A DNA stretch of 64,000 bases from Pseudomonadales bacterium (GCA_041395945.1 JAWKZN010000001.1:2170001-2234000); one strand, 5' to 3'; shown: positions 1 through 9,526, counted from the stretch's first letter. The notes: a model not told the origin generated them from the letters alone. Program-made: numbers and translations.

Positions 1-1155
1 TACTATGTGCTCGCCGAGGAGGACGGACTGGGCGCCGGGTTCATCATGGAGTGGATCGACGGCGAAGCTCTGGGCGCGCGCATCGTCCGCGGACCGGAAT
101 ACGCTGCCATCAGACCACGGCTCGCCTGTGAGATCGGCCGAATCCTCGCCCGCATCCACAGCATCGATATCCCTGCCAGCGGACTCGAGAACTACCTGAC
201 CCGCATACCGGCAGGCCAGTTCATCAGGCAGACCTGGAACCGCTACATCGCTCTGAACACCCCCCAGCCGATGATCGACTACACCGCACGATGGCTTAGC
301 GAACATCTGGTCGAGACAGAGGATCTGGTGCTGGTGCACAACGATTTCCGCACCGGTAATTTCATGATTACGCCTGAACGCGTGGTAGCTGTGCTCGACT
401 GGGAGGGCGCACACATTGGCGACCCCCTGCGTGATCTGGGATGGATCTGCACTAACTCCTGGCGCTACGGAGGTGAGCTCCCGGTGGGTGGTTTCGGCAG
501 CTATGAGGATCTCCTGCGCGGCTACGAAGAGGTCTCCGGCAGAAAAGTAGACGTGGAACAGGTCCGTTTCTGGCAGGTGTTCGGATCTTTCTGGTGGGCG
601 GTAACCTGCCTCGACATGGTGGCGCTGTTTCGCGATGGTCCCGATGGCTCTGTGGAACGCGCCAGCATTGGCCGGCGGTCTTCGGAGGCACTGATCGATT
701 GCGTCAATATGATCATTCCCGGCCCGGTGGATCTGATTGGCCCGGGACCCGGTGAGCCCAACCTGGATATGCCGGGCGCTGATGAGCTGGTGGCGGCCGT
801 CAGCGATTTCCTGCGCACGCAGGTGATGGCGGAAACCGAGGGCCGGACCAGTTTCCTGGCCCGGGTATCGGCCAATGCACTCGATATCGTGCTGCGCGAA
901 TTGTCCCTGCATTCTGAACACAGGCGTCGGGAACTCGCGAGCCTCCGCAGTTTCTACGGCAGCGACGGCGAAGCCGATCTGCCGGGCTTACGCGGTCGTC
1001 TGGTCCAGTCGCTGCGCGACGGCTCGCAGCAGTTGAATGATGAGAGACTGACGTACCACCTGCGCAATACGGTGGTCAATCAGGTCGCGATCGACCAGCC
1101 GCGGTACAGTGGGCTCAAGCAGGCGCTCGCCATCCCGGCTGAGTCGTCGAACTGA
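1..1155 (+). CDS. Aminoglycoside-phosphotransferase-fold (APH) kinase with C-terminal helical domain, 5' partial
   Basis: The reading frame is open from the first base, so the start lies upstream of the window. The APH/choline-kinase core is visible: the catalytic loop LVHNDFRTGNF (HxDxxxxN type) followed by VLDWEGAHIGDPLRDL, which carries the Mg-binding Asp. From about residue 240 a second helical region (ADELVAAVSDFLRTQVMAE...) resembles the DUF6285 domains found with such kinases. The neighbour 23 bp downstream is an acyl-CoA dehydrogenase. In animals APH and ACAD are fused as ACAD10/ACAD11, and in Pseudomonas the LvaA kinase works with an ACAD-like protein on 4-hydroxyacyl-CoA. A 4-hydroxyacyl-CoA kinase role is therefore inferred rather than antibiotic resistance. 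Fold is firm; substrate is inference. Confidence 0.85.
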   Translation, partial: YYVLAEEDGLGAGFIMEWIDGEALGARIVRGPEYAAIRPRLACEIGRILARIHSIDIPASGLENYLTRIPAGQFIRQTWNRYIALNTPQPMIDYTARWLSEHLVETEDLVLVHNDFRTGNFMITPERVVAVLDWEGAHIGDPLRDLGWICTNSWRYGGELPVGGFGSYEDLLRGYEEVSGRKVDVEQVRFWQVFGSFWWAVTCLDMVALFRDGPDGSVERASIGRRSSEALIDCVNMIIPGPVDLIGPGPGEPNLDMPGADELVAAVSDFLRTQVMAETEGRTSFLARVSANALDIVLRELSLHSEHRRRELASLRSFYGSDGEADLPGLRGRLVQSLRDGSQQLNDERLTYHLRNTVVNQVAIDQPRYSGLKQALAIPAESSN

Positions 1156-1178
1156 TTTATTCAAACAGGGGGTCGAGC

Positions 1179-2405
1179 ATGATTGATTTTGAGATTCCTC
1201 CCGAAGCCCGCGCCGTGCGCGAGCAGGTGCGGCAGTTCGTGCACGAGGAATGTATTCCGGCCGAAGCTGAGCTGGAGCACCGCGAACCCATGGAAGTCGT
1301 CAAAGCGCTGCGTGTAAAGGCCCGCGCGAACGGTCTCTGGTGCCCTTTCATACCGAAAGAGTATGGCGGCATGGGATTGGGGCCGCTGGCCAACGCACTG
1401 GTTCAGATGGAACTCCACGAAAGCTTACTGGGTGCGCTGGCGCTCAACTGCCAGGCTCCCGATGACGCTTCGATGATGACGATTCTCCATCACGCCACCG
1501 AATCCCAGCGCGAACGTTATCTGCAACCATTGATCGAAGGCAGTAAACGCATCTGTTTCTCGATGACGGAGCGCGCCGCCGGAGCCGACGCCACAGGCCT
1601 GCGCACCAGTGCAGTGCTCGAGGGGGACAACTGGATTCTCAATGGCGAAAAATGGTTTTCCTCTTCGGCAAGTGTTGCGGATCTGGCGCTCGTAGTCGCG
1701 CGAACGGATCCTGACGCCCCGCGTCATGAGCAGTACAGTGCCTTTCTCGTCGAACTGCCGGACCCCGGATACAGGATCCTGCGGAATATTCCGGTCATGA
1801 CACCGGCATCGGAAATCGAAGAAGCGCTCGGGCACACGCACGCTGAAGTCGAGATCAGGAATCTGGTGGTGCCCAGGGAGAGCCTGCTCGGAGGTCGGGG
1901 CAAGGGTTTCGACATGGGTCAGCATCGCCTCGCCTACGGGCGGCTGCGACACGGAATGCACAATATCTCCATTGCGCAGCGCGCACTGGATATGGCGACG
2001 AAGCACGTCATCGAGCGTGAGACGTTCGGCAAACGCCTCGCTGATCGACAGGGTGTGCAGTGGATGCTTGCGGACTGTGCGAGCCAGTTGTATCTGGCGC
2101 GCCTGACACTTCTGCACATCGCCTACAAGGCAGAGAAGGGTTTCGACCTGCGCCAGGAGAACTCGATTGCCAAGGTGTATCTCGCCAACATGGTTCACCA
2201 GGTGGTGGATACCGCCATACAACTGCACGGGGCACTGGGCTACAGCCAGGATACGCCGCTTGCGCGCTGGTATACGTCGATCCGCATGCAGCGTCTCGGC
2301 GATGGGCCCGACGAAGTACACCGCTGGCGTATTGGACGCAATCTGATCAGGGCCTATGAAAAATACGGCACCACGGCGTCTGCCGCGGGCGGTGATCTGG
2401 TGTGA
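1179..2405 (+). CDS. Acyl-CoA dehydrogenase family protein (ACAD10/11-like)
   Basis: 408-residue flavoprotein of the acyl-CoA dehydrogenase superfamily. The N-terminal helical part is followed by CFSMTERAAGADATGLRT (FAD/substrate-binding beta region), then WILNGEKWFSSSASVADL, then the C-terminal helical domain ending with LHGALGYSQDTPLARWYTS and the DGPDEVHRWRIGR motif typical of this branch. Length is normal. The ATG lies 23 bp after the APH-kinase stop, with GGGGGTCGAGC in front as a plausible ribosome site, so the two are probably co-transcribed. By analogy with ACAD10/11 it may eliminate phosphate from a 4-phosphoacyl-CoA, but ordinary alpha,beta-dehydrogenation cannot be excluded from sequence. 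Confidence 0.88.
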   Translation: MIDFEIPPEARAVREQVRQFVHEECIPAEAELEHREPMEVVKALRVKARANGLWCPFIPKEYGGMGLGPLANALVQMELHESLLGALALNCQAPDDASMMTILHHATESQRERYLQPLIEGSKRICFSMTERAAGADATGLRTSAVLEGDNWILNGEKWFSSSASVADLALVVARTDPDAPRHEQYSAFLVELPDPGYRILRNIPVMTPASEIEEALGHTHAEVEIRNLVVPRESLLGGRGKGFDMGQHRLAYGRLRHGMHNISIAQRALDMATKHVIERETFGKRLADRQGVQWMLADCASQLYLARLTLLHIAYKAEKGFDLRQENSIAKVYLANMVHQVVDTAIQLHGALGYSQDTPLARWYTSIRMQRLGDGPDEVHRWRIGRNLIRAYEKYGTTASAAGGDLV

Positions 2406-2518
2406 GCTTTTATGAGGGTATCTGGTCTCAGCTCTCCCCGGCTGCGCCGGGAGGGCTCGAACCGGTCGTCTGCGGCTTCCAGGAAGACCCCAGGACCCGA
2501 ATGCAGAAAGGCCATGAG

Positions 2519-4657
2519 ATGAAGAAGAAATATACCGGGATAATCGTTGCAACCCTCATGGCCCTGACCCTGTCAACGAGTCCCTTCGCCACTGCCGGTT
2601 CGGTTTCATTTACCGGGCACCAGGCAGAAGCAGGTGATGCGGTTTACCAACAGGCCTGCCTGCCCTGCCATCAGCCCGGCGGGGGTGCGGGGGTCATACC
2701 GGTGCTGGTGGACGACAGCTTCAATACCCGCTGGGCTGGTCGACCGCTGTCCGATCTTTTTGCCGCCATCAAGCGAATGCCTCCGGGAACCCGTATGGGA
2801 GACGAGGACTACGTCAACATCACCGCTTATCTTCTGAAGACGCACGGTTTCGCATCCGGCGACACCCCGTTGCCTGCGGACATGAAGGCTCTGGCTTCGA
2901 TGAGCCTGCCCGCCGCAAAAAATTCGGTCGATACCCATAGCGTTGCCGGGGATGCAAAACACCCGCTGCTCGCCGCCCTGTCCCCCGTGACCGAAGAGCG
3001 GCTCGCCAATCCACCGCCGGGAGACTGGTTGAGCTTTGGACGCAGCAACGATAAAGCCGGTTTCAGTCCGCTGCAGGACATCAACAGGAAAACCATCCAT
3101 CGCCTGGCCCCCGACTGGGACCTCAGGCTCGCCGCTGGAACCAACAACCCCACCCCCCTGGTTCACGACGGCGTCATGTTCCTCTATACCTTCCCGGATA
3201 CCGTTATGGCGCTGGACGCCACCAGCGGCAGTCTGCTGTGGCGCTATCGGCACGAACCGGTGGGTATTGCCTCGAGCCGCAGGATGGGTATCGCACTGGG
3301 GGGCGACAAAGTGTTTGTTCCCACTTCCGACATGCACATGCTCGCTCTCGATATGAAAACCGGTGAAAAGGTCTGGGCAGCGAAAATCGCATCGCAAATC
3401 AGTACCACCGAATCCGAGATCGAAGGCATTCCAAGTTCCATATCCCGCTATGATTTGCGCGCCGCACCGACAGTAGCCGCCGGCAAGGTGATCATGGGCG
3501 TGGTATCCAGCGTGGTTCCCACGGGCGGATTTATTTTTGCCCTCGATATGGATAGCGGCGAAGAGTCCTGGCGTTTTCGTACCATCGCGCAACCGGGCAC
3601 ACCGGGTGGTAACAGCTGGAATGGACTGCCTGCTGAACAACGCTCGGGTGGTTCGGTCTGGAGCGCAGCGAGTTATGAGCCCGACCTCGGCCTGGTGTAT
3701 TTCGGCATCGCTCCTACCTACAACGTGCAGCCCTTTTACAAGCCCTCGGATGATCCCTCCCAGACTCGTGAGGCGAAATACACTAACGGCACCGTCGCGC
3801 TCGATGCGAAAACCGGTGCACTGCGCTGGAGTTATTCCCATCACATCCTGGATCACTGGGATCTCGACTGGGCCTTTGAGCGCCAGATCATGGACCTGAC
3901 CATCGAGGGCAGAAAACGGCGCGTCATCGCCACCGTAAGCAAGGGGGCATTACTGGACGCACTGGATGCAGCGACCGGCGAGTACCTGTTTTCGGTGGCA
4001 ATGGGCATCCATACCACCATCAGCGCCATCGACCCGGTAACCGGAATGAAAATCAACAATCCGGATACCGAACCGGGACGCGAAGAGCCTTATCTGATCT
4101 GTCCTGCCGCCTTTGGAGCACGCAGCTGGACGCCCACCGCCTTTGATCCGAGTCGCAAACTGCTGTATCAGCCCTTCATTGAAGCCTGCTTTTCGGCCGA
4201 TGGGACCGGTTTTCCCCTGCTGGGTACCGGGGTTGCCGTAAACATCGGAACCTGGCCCGGCAGCAAGGGCAGGATCGGCAGGCTGCACGCCATCGATATG
4301 GAAAAGGGCGAAACCCGGTGGCTGCACCGCCAGGTGACACCAATCATCAGTTCAACGCTTGCAACAGCGGGCGGACTGGTATTCGCCGGTGACCTCGACC
4401 CTTCACTGAAAGCCTTTGACAGTGCCTCCGGTGAAGTGGTCTGGAAACACCCGCTGACGGACGACCCCAGCAGCAGCATCGTGTCCTATGCAGTCAGGAA
4501 CAAGCAATACATCGCTCTGGTGATCGGGCAGTCGAATAATCACCACCGGGACTGGAAGAACTATTACAACCGGGTCACCGCCGTGAACGGGTGGGATCGT
4601 CCCGCCCCCATCGAAGGCAGCGGCGCGTCCATACAGGTTTTCGCCCTCGAAAAGTAG
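2519..4657 (+). CDS. Secreted PQQ-dependent dehydrogenase with N-terminal cytochrome c domain
   Basis: 712 residues from the chosen ATG, which opens a good signal peptide (MKKKYTGIIVATLMALTLS...). An upstream GTG at 2402 overlaps the previous stop but would put 39 non-signal-like residues first, so I reject it. The haem c site CLPCH sits about 45 residues in, within a single cytochrome c domain. From about residue 160 a quinoprotein beta-propeller follows (repeats with VMALDATSGSLLWRY, IFALDMDSGEESWRF, LKAFDSASGEVVW). DHWDLDW is the usual PQQ-site Asp region. It should act in the periplasm, oxidising an alcohol-type substrate and passing electrons to its own haem. Substrate unknown. It closes the strand run; the next gene is convergent. 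Confidence 0.85.
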   Translation: MKKKYTGIIVATLMALTLSTSPFATAGSVSFTGHQAEAGDAVYQQACLPCHQPGGGAGVIPVLVDDSFNTRWAGRPLSDLFAAIKRMPPGTRMGDEDYVNITAYLLKTHGFASGDTPLPADMKALASMSLPAAKNSVDTHSVAGDAKHPLLAALSPVTEERLANPPPGDWLSFGRSNDKAGFSPLQDINRKTIHRLAPDWDLRLAAGTNNPTPLVHDGVMFLYTFPDTVMALDATSGSLLWRYRHEPVGIASSRRMGIALGGDKVFVPTSDMHMLALDMKTGEKVWAAKIASQISTTESEIEGIPSSISRYDLRAAPTVAAGKVIMGVVSSVVPTGGFIFALDMDSGEESWRFRTIAQPGTPGGNSWNGLPAEQRSGGSVWSAASYEPDLGLVYFGIAPTYNVQPFYKPSDDPSQTREAKYTNGTVALDAKTGALRWSYSHHILDHWDLDWAFERQIMDLTIEGRKRRVIATVSKGALLDALDAATGEYLFSVAMGIHTTISAIDPVTGMKINNPDTEPGREEPYLICPAAFGARSWTPTAFDPSRKLLYQPFIEACFSADGTGFPLLGTGVAVNIGTWPGSKGRIGRLHAIDMEKGETRWLHRQVTPIISSTLATAGGLVFAGDLDPSLKAFDSASGEVVWKHPLTDDPSSSIVSYAVRNKQYIALVIGQSNNHHRDWKNYYNRVTAVNGWDRPAPIEGSGASIQVFALEK

Positions 4658-4720
4658 CCTGTATATGGCAAACCGGTACTCACGCAGCACAGAAGCTGAT
4701 GAGCGTCTGGCGGGCGAAGA

Positions 4721-6097
4721 TCAGACCAGGAGGCGATAGGGCGATTCCAGAAAGTCTCTGACCGAGGCGAGAAAGCGGGCTGCGGGTGCTCCGTCCAGGA
4801 CCCGATGATCCCACGTCAGCGACAGCTTCATTCTTTGCTGCCGGACGGGCCGGTTGCCATCCCAGGCGATATCATCGCGAATGCGGTTCACGCCGAGGAT
4901 GCCCGCCTGAGGCGCGTTGATGATGGGTGTGAAGGAGTCCACGTCGTACATGCCCAGGGCGGTCACGGTGAATGTCCCGTTCTGCAGCTCCTCGACGCGC
5001 AGATTGCCTTCTCGAGCAGCTGCAGCCAGCCTCGCACACTCCTGCACCAGCGCCCGCATACTCAGGCCGTTTGCGCTGCGAATGACCGGCACGATGAGCC
5101 CGTCATCGAGTGCGACTGCCATACCCACATTGATGGCGCCGTGGAGGATGATCTCTGCCGTGCCAAAGCTGGCGTTCATGAGCTGATGTTTCTCCAGCGC
5201 CTTTGCTGCAGCGCGGATTACCAGATCGGTGTAGGTCGGACGAATACTGTCGTCGGCCCACTCATCAATGAGTTGCGCGCGCAGCTTGATCGCATCGTCC
5301 ATCACCACATCCATGTCCATGGTGAGCTGTGCCATCGACTGCAGGCTGTCGTGCATGCGTCGGGCGATCGTCCTGCGCATGCTGGTGAGGGGAACCGGGA
5401 TGTCTGCCTGTGCCGTGGCGTGCTCCGCGCCGTGCGTCGAAATCGCGGCCTGCTGCTGTTCCACATCCTGTCTGGTAATGCGTCCACCCGGACCCGTGCC
5501 AGCAACCAGACTCATATCCACACCGAGCTCGCGGGCCAGTTTGCGGGCCATGGGTGAGGAGCGTCGACGCGAATCGTCCGTTTCCGGTCGGGCGGATTCC
5601 TGCCGGGCAGAGTGCGCGGCCAGGACATCGGCTTCCACGATGCGGCCGGCCGGTCCCGAGCCGGTCAGCGTGGTCAGGTCGATGCGGCCTTCCCGCGCAA
5701 GGCGACGGGCGACTGGCGACACTCTCACGCGTCCGCCGGGCAGCTGCGACGGTGTCGAACCTTCCGGCCCCGCAGACGCGGCTGATTCAACCGCTGGCGC
5801 AGGTCGCGCCTGATGGGCGGTGGCCGAACCGACATCCGGCAGGCGCTCGGGAATCGCTTCATCCTCTGCGTAGAGATAGCCGATCACATCACCGGGGGCC
5901 ATAGTCACGCCTTCGGCAACCAGGTGTTTGACGATGCCGGAGTATTCGGCGTCCACATCCAGATTCACCTTCTCAGTTTCAAGACGATAGAGAAGCTCGC
6001 CTTTGCGCACGGAGCCGCCATCCGGGACATACCATTCCTCGACGACGCCCTCCGTCATGCTCATGCCTACCTTGACCAGAAAAATTTCCGCGGGCAC
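4721..6097 (-). CDS. Dihydrolipoamide acyltransferase (E2) of a 2-oxoacid or acetoin dehydrogenase complex
   Basis: 458 residues with canonical E2 architecture. The N-terminal lipoyl domain carries lipoyl-Lys in ETEKVNLDV (about residue 47). Two peripheral-subunit-binding domains follow (VSPVARRLAREGRIDL and SSPMARKLARELGVDM, each with a GxGPxGRI motif). The C-terminal catalytic domain carries the acyltransferase His in LTWDHRVLDG. Two binding domains in an E2 with one lipoyl domain is slightly unusual. It is the last gene of the E1alpha-E1beta-AcoX-E2 operon, starting 2 bp after the AcoX-like gene stop. No E3 (lipoamide dehydrogenase) gene lies nearby, so E3 is presumably shared from elsewhere. 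The true 2-oxo substrate is not readable from sequence. Confidence 0.92.
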   Translation of the reverse strand: MPAEIFLVKVGMSMTEGVVEEWYVPDGGSVRKGELLYRLETEKVNLDVDAEYSGIVKHLVAEGVTMAPGDVIGYLYAEDEAIPERLPDVGSATAHQARPAPAVESAASAGPEGSTPSQLPGGRVRVSPVARRLAREGRIDLTTLTGSGPAGRIVEADVLAAHSARQESARPETDDSRRRSSPMARKLARELGVDMSLVAGTGPGGRITRQDVEQQQAAISTHGAEHATAQADIPVPLTSMRRTIARRMHDSLQSMAQLTMDMDVVMDDAIKLRAQLIDEWADDSIRPTYTDLVIRAAAKALEKHQLMNASFGTAEIILHGAINVGMAVALDDGLIVPVIRSANGLSMRALVQECARLAAAAREGNLRVEELQNGTFTVTALGMYDVDSFTPIINAPQAGILGVNRIRDDIAWDGNRPVRQQRMKLSLTWDHRVLDGAPAARFLASVRDFLESPYRLLV

Positions 6098-6099
6098 AA

Positions 6100-7131
6100 C
6101 TAACTCCCTTTCCGGACAAACAGACCGCGCCGCGCGGCCAGGTTCATCGTGGCCTGAATGTCGACCAGTTGCGGACCGTTGCGCTCGATGGTGAAAGTGG
6201 CCCGCTGGCCGGGTTCGAGTACCCGCTCCCGTTCGCCGTCGAAGGCCAGCACTCCGGGCCCCTGGATCTCGATGGGTGTGGAAAAATTTACGGTACTGTG
6301 CTGTGCAACCGACAGACGCCGATAGTAACCGGGTGCGATCGGAGCATGCACGCTCAGACCATCTCCGAAGCGCAGCAGCAGACCATGATCATCCTGCCCG
6401 GAGACAGGGTGAATCAGCCCGCCGATCGAGGTGATACCCACAGCTGCGGGATCGGCCCGGGTCAGCAGGGCCAGTCGCAGCTGCTCCGGTGCGAGCAGAG
6501 CACGGGCGCCGATGAAACGCTCGTCCACCAGCACCGCATCGATCAGGGCAAGGTCGGGGCGTTCTCCCTCGATTTCGATGCGGATGATCTTCTGCATCTG
6601 TGCCACCTCCGCCAGGGTGACTGCGCCGGATGCGATCAGACCGGCGGCTGCACCGGCAATCGTCGCTTCGATCAATCCCGGAAATACGTTGTTGGTACCG
6701 GTGGAGATCGGGATCATGGGCGCATTCTGCCAGCCCAGAGCAAAGGCACGATTGGTCCCGTCGCCACCGAGGGTCAGAACGATATCCGCCGGCAGTTGTG
6801 CCAGCGCTCTGGCTGCGCGAATGGTGTCATCCGCCTTGCCGCTGCGGGTTACGGCGACCGCCTCGGAAATGTGGTCTATCGCCGTGCACAGCCTTGTGTC
6901 CCACGCATATGCTTCGAGCGCGCCAGCCACGATGCCGTGGGCATCGTTCAGATAGGCGATGCGACAGGTGATGCCCCGCTGCTGGGCGAGGGCACCGGCC
7001 AGCAGTCGACGCACGATGGCCTGCTTTTCCTGATTGTCGAATACCGACGCCCGCGCGATGAGGCGACGGATGTCTTTGCCGGATGCGGGATTCGCAACTA
7101 TGCCGATCGTCGGAAGTAAGGAGGTAGGCAT
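6100..7131 (-). CDS. acoX: AcoX-like ATP-NAD kinase family protein
   Basis: 343 residues beginning IGIVANPASGKDIRRL, the NPxSGxD opening of the NAD-kinase-like fold, with the diagnostic LGGDGTNRAF (GGDGT) motif near residue 115. This long variant is the AcoX type seen in acetoin dehydrogenase operons. Its biochemical role there is not settled; the fold predicts a nucleotide- or CoA-derived phosphorylation. It sits between E1beta (20 bp gap) and E2 (2 bp gap), which supports a role with that complex. The family assignment is strong, and the link to acetoin itself is by analogy. Confidence 0.85.
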   Translation of the reverse strand: MPTSLLPTIGIVANPASGKDIRRLIARASVFDNQEKQAIVRRLLAGALAQQRGITCRIAYLNDAHGIVAGALEAYAWDTRLCTAIDHISEAVAVTRSGKADDTIRAARALAQLPADIVLTLGGDGTNRAFALGWQNAPMIPISTGTNNVFPGLIEATIAGAAAGLIASGAVTLAEVAQMQKIIRIEIEGERPDLALIDAVLVDERFIGARALLAPEQLRLALLTRADPAAVGITSIGGLIHPVSGQDDHGLLLRFGDGLSVHAPIAPGYYRRLSVAQHSTVNFSTPIEIQGPGVLAFDGERERVLEPGQRATFTIERNGPQLVDIQATMNLAARRGLFVRKGS

Positions 7132-7151
7132 CTGCGATCAGCCTGCGACAG

Positions 7152-8153
7152 TCAAACACCCAGCATCTTTTTGACTTCGACAACGATCTGTTCAGCATTG
7201 GGGATATAGAGTTTTTCCAGTGCCGGACTGAAGGGTACCGGTGAAAAAGGCGCACCGACGCGCGCCACAGGCGCATCAAGATAGTCGAATGCCAGTTCCT
7301 GGATCTGTGCTGCGATCTCACCGCCAAAACCACCGAAGCGCACGGCTTCGTGCACGACCAGCGCCCGGTGAGTCTTCTCAACAGAATTCACCACGGTTGC
7401 CGTATCGAAAGGCTGCAGTGAGCGTGGATCGATGATCTCGGCGTCGATACCGATTTCCTTGAGCGTCTCGGCCGCTTTCAACGCCTCATGAACCATACGG
7501 CCCAGGGCAATGATGGTCAGATTGCTGCCTTCCCGAACCACACTGGCCACCCCGATGGGAACTTCGTAGGCACCTTCCGGAACTGCACCCATCAGGCCGA
7601 GGGACATCTTGTTCAGCACCACGATCACCGGGTTATCGTCGCGGGCAGCAGCGATGATCAGACCTTTGGCGTCGTAGGATGTGGTCGGCATGACCACTTT
7701 CAGTCCTGGCAGATGGACCAGCCATGCTTCGAGCGACTGAGAATGCTGTGCGGCCATGCTCATACCCGCTCCCGACATGGTCAGCATGGTCACCGGGAGG
7801 TTAGCGCGGCCGCCAAACATATAGCGCATCTTGGCGAGTTGATTGGCGACTTCGTCCATGCATTCGCCAATAAAATCCATGAACATCAGGTCGATAATGG
7901 GCCGGCAACCGGTAGCGGCGGCACCTACACCCAGACCGACGATGGCCTTTTCAGAAATCGGAGTGTCGTAGATCCGCTCCGGACCGAACTCTTCCAGCAG
8001 CCCTTTGTAGTAGCCGAACACACTGCCTGCACCGGCGACATCCTCGCCGGCGACAAAGGCGTTGTCCTGCTCTCTCAGCACCTCGCGTACCCCCTCAGTA
8101 ATCGCGGCGACATAAGGGAGTTCTCTGGTCTTGGCCTGGGCCTGCGCCATCAT
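7152..8153 (-). CDS. E1 beta subunit, TPP-dependent 2-oxoacid/acetoin dehydrogenase
   Basis: 333 residues with the transketolase pyrimidine-binding fold: AITEGVREVLREQDNAFVAGEDV near the N terminus, GAAATGCRPIIDLMFMDFIGE, and a C-terminal transketolase domain with LVVHEAVRFGGFGGEIAAQI. This subunit pairs with E1alpha to form the alpha2beta2 decarboxylase that transfers the acyl or hydroxyethyl group to lipoyl-E2. It lies 47 bp downstream of E1alpha on the same strand. Gene order E1alpha, E1beta, AcoX-like, E2 resembles acetoin (aco) systems more than pyruvate dehydrogenase of gammaproteobacteria, which uses a single-chain E1. Confidence 0.92.
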   Translation of the reverse strand: MMAQAQAKTRELPYVAAITEGVREVLREQDNAFVAGEDVAGAGSVFGYYKGLLEEFGPERIYDTPISEKAIVGLGVGAAATGCRPIIDLMFMDFIGECMDEVANQLAKMRYMFGGRANLPVTMLTMSGAGMSMAAQHSQSLEAWLVHLPGLKVVMPTTSYDAKGLIIAAARDDNPVIVVLNKMSLGLMGAVPEGAYEVPIGVASVVREGSNLTIIALGRMVHEALKAAETLKEIGIDAEIIDPRSLQPFDTATVVNSVEKTHRALVVHEAVRFGGFGGEIAAQIQELAFDYLDAPVARVGAPFSPVPFSPALEKLYIPNAEQIVVEVKKMLGV

Positions 8154-8200
8154 GGATTCCTCAAACTTCTCATGGTTTATACAGCCAGTAAGACTGCAGC

Positions 8201-9190
8201 TCAGGTGACCGGTGAGTGCTGTGCGTAAACGTCTTCGAGTAACGCGCTGGCATCGGGGTACGGACTCGACTCAGCGAAGGTCACAGCGGCGTCAATCCGG
8301 GCCGCCACTTCGGCGTGTACCGTCCGGGCCTGATCCGCTGAAAGAATATTCTGCCTGGCCAGCCGCGATTCGAGCAGTTCGATCGGGTCACGCTGCTTCC
8401 ACTCCTCCACCTCTTCATCGCTGCGGTATTTCAGGCCCATGCCGCGCACACCGACATGATCGTAGTAGCGGTAGGTCTTACACTCGAGCAGAGTCGGGCC
8501 GCCGCCTTCGCGTGCGCGTTTGATCGCCATGCCCGCGGCTTCGTACACCGCGATGGCGTCCATTCCGTCAACAACCACACCGGGCATGCCGTAGCCGCTG
8601 GCGCGATCGGCGACATCGACCACTGCCTGATGATTGGCCTGTGCGGTGAATTCTCCATAGCCATTGTTCTCGCAGACGAAGATCACCGGCAGGCGATACA
8701 GCGCCGCCATGTTTGCCGCTTCGTGGAAGCTGCCTTCGTTACTGGCCCCATCTCCGAAAAAAGTTACCGAGACCCGATCGGTTTTCCGGAACTTGTTGGA
8801 GAAGGCGGCACCGACCGCAATCGGTGGACCAGCGCCGACGATACCGTTGGCACCGAGAATGCCCAGATCCATGTTGGAGATGTGCATACTGCCGCCTTTG
8901 CCCTTGCAGTAGCCGGTCGCACGGCCATAGAGCTCGGCGAACATCGGATCGAACTCCCCGCCCTTGGCGATGACGTGGCCATGGCCTCTGTGGGTGCTGG
9001 TGATCCAGTCTTCGCTGGACAGGTGGGTCATGACGCCTGCCGCTACGGCTTCCTGGCCGACATAGAGGTGCAGTGCACCGGGGATCTTGCCGTCTTCCAT
9101 GAGTTTTCCGGCCCGCTCCTCGAAGTGGCGGATACGGACCATTCTGCGATGGATGTCGAGCAGGATCTCTCTGGTGATCTTTGTGTTCAA
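8201..9190 (-). CDS. E1 alpha subunit, TPP-dependent 2-oxoacid/acetoin dehydrogenase
   Basis: 329 residues. The TPP-binding motif is complete: FFGDGASNEGSFHEAANM through VIFVCENNGYGEF (GDG...NN), and HRGHGHVIAKG lies in the usual place. Length is typical of the short AcoA/PdhA type. It catalyses the TPP-dependent decarboxylation or cleavage step with E1beta. It follows two membrane-protein genes (34 bp after the 96-residue one), which suggests a six-gene transcript running from 10051 to 4721. The family is certain; whether the substrate is acetoin, pyruvate or a branched 2-oxoacid is not. Confidence 0.92.
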   Translation of the reverse strand: MNTKITREILLDIHRRMVRIRHFEERAGKLMEDGKIPGALHLYVGQEAVAAGVMTHLSSEDWITSTHRGHGHVIAKGGEFDPMFAELYGRATGYCKGKGGSMHISNMDLGILGANGIVGAGPPIAVGAAFSNKFRKTDRVSVTFFGDGASNEGSFHEAANMAALYRLPVIFVCENNGYGEFTAQANHQAVVDVADRASGYGMPGVVVDGMDAIAVYEAAGMAIKRAREGGGPTLLECKTYRYYDHVGVRGMGLKYRSDEEVEEWKQRDPIELLESRLARQNILSADQARTVHAEVAARIDAAVTFAESSPYPDASALLEDVYAQHSPVT

Positions 9191-9223
9191 ACTGTCCCCC
9201 GTTGACTGAGCCGCCGCTCAATA

Positions 9224-9514
9224 CTAGGGAACCCGGGATTGATTGTCGAAGCTCAGAGCAGGTCTCGCCAGGGATCGGACCCGGCGTCGGACGTTCAGAC
9301 CGAACAGCACCGCGCAGACCAGCGCGATAGCCGTGGAAGACCAGGAAAATGCCGCATCGTAACCCCACCAGTAGCGCAGCAGCGCGTAAGCCGGATAGAT
9401 CACAAACAGTACCGAGCCGCCGAGCAGAGCCGAGGTGAGGTTGATCTTTGCGTCGCTGACTTTGAACGGTCGCGCTGCTTCGGCATCGGCGGGGGGCAGA
9501 AAGTCATCGCTCAT
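9224..9514 (-). CDS. Small two-helix membrane protein
   Basis: 96 residues of unknown family. An acidic N terminus (MSDDFLPPADAEAARPF) precedes two predicted membrane helices (LLGGSVLFVIYPAYALLRYWW and STAIALVCAVLFGLNV), and the tail is basic (VRRRVRSLARP), so both ends probably face the cytoplasm. It starts 12 bp after the stop of the larger membrane-protein gene and 34 bp before E1alpha, so it is almost certainly in the same operon. No catalytic motif is visible and no function is proposed. Confidence 0.65.
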   Translation of the reverse strand: MSDDFLPPADAEAARPFKVSDAKINLTSALLGGSVLFVIYPAYALLRYWWGYDAAFSWSSTAIALVCAVLFGLNVRRRVRSLARPALSFDNQSRVP

Positions 9515-9526
9515 TACCGGCCTCCT

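Noticed and set aside
1..1155. Aminoglycoside resistance gene
   Set aside because: The APH fold is present, but the pairing with an acyl-CoA dehydrogenase and the extra C-terminal domain fit acyl-CoA kinases better.
2402..2518. GTG start for the PQQ dehydrogenase overlapping the previous gene
   Set aside because: It would bury the signal peptide behind 39 residues; ATG 2519 begins a normal export signal.
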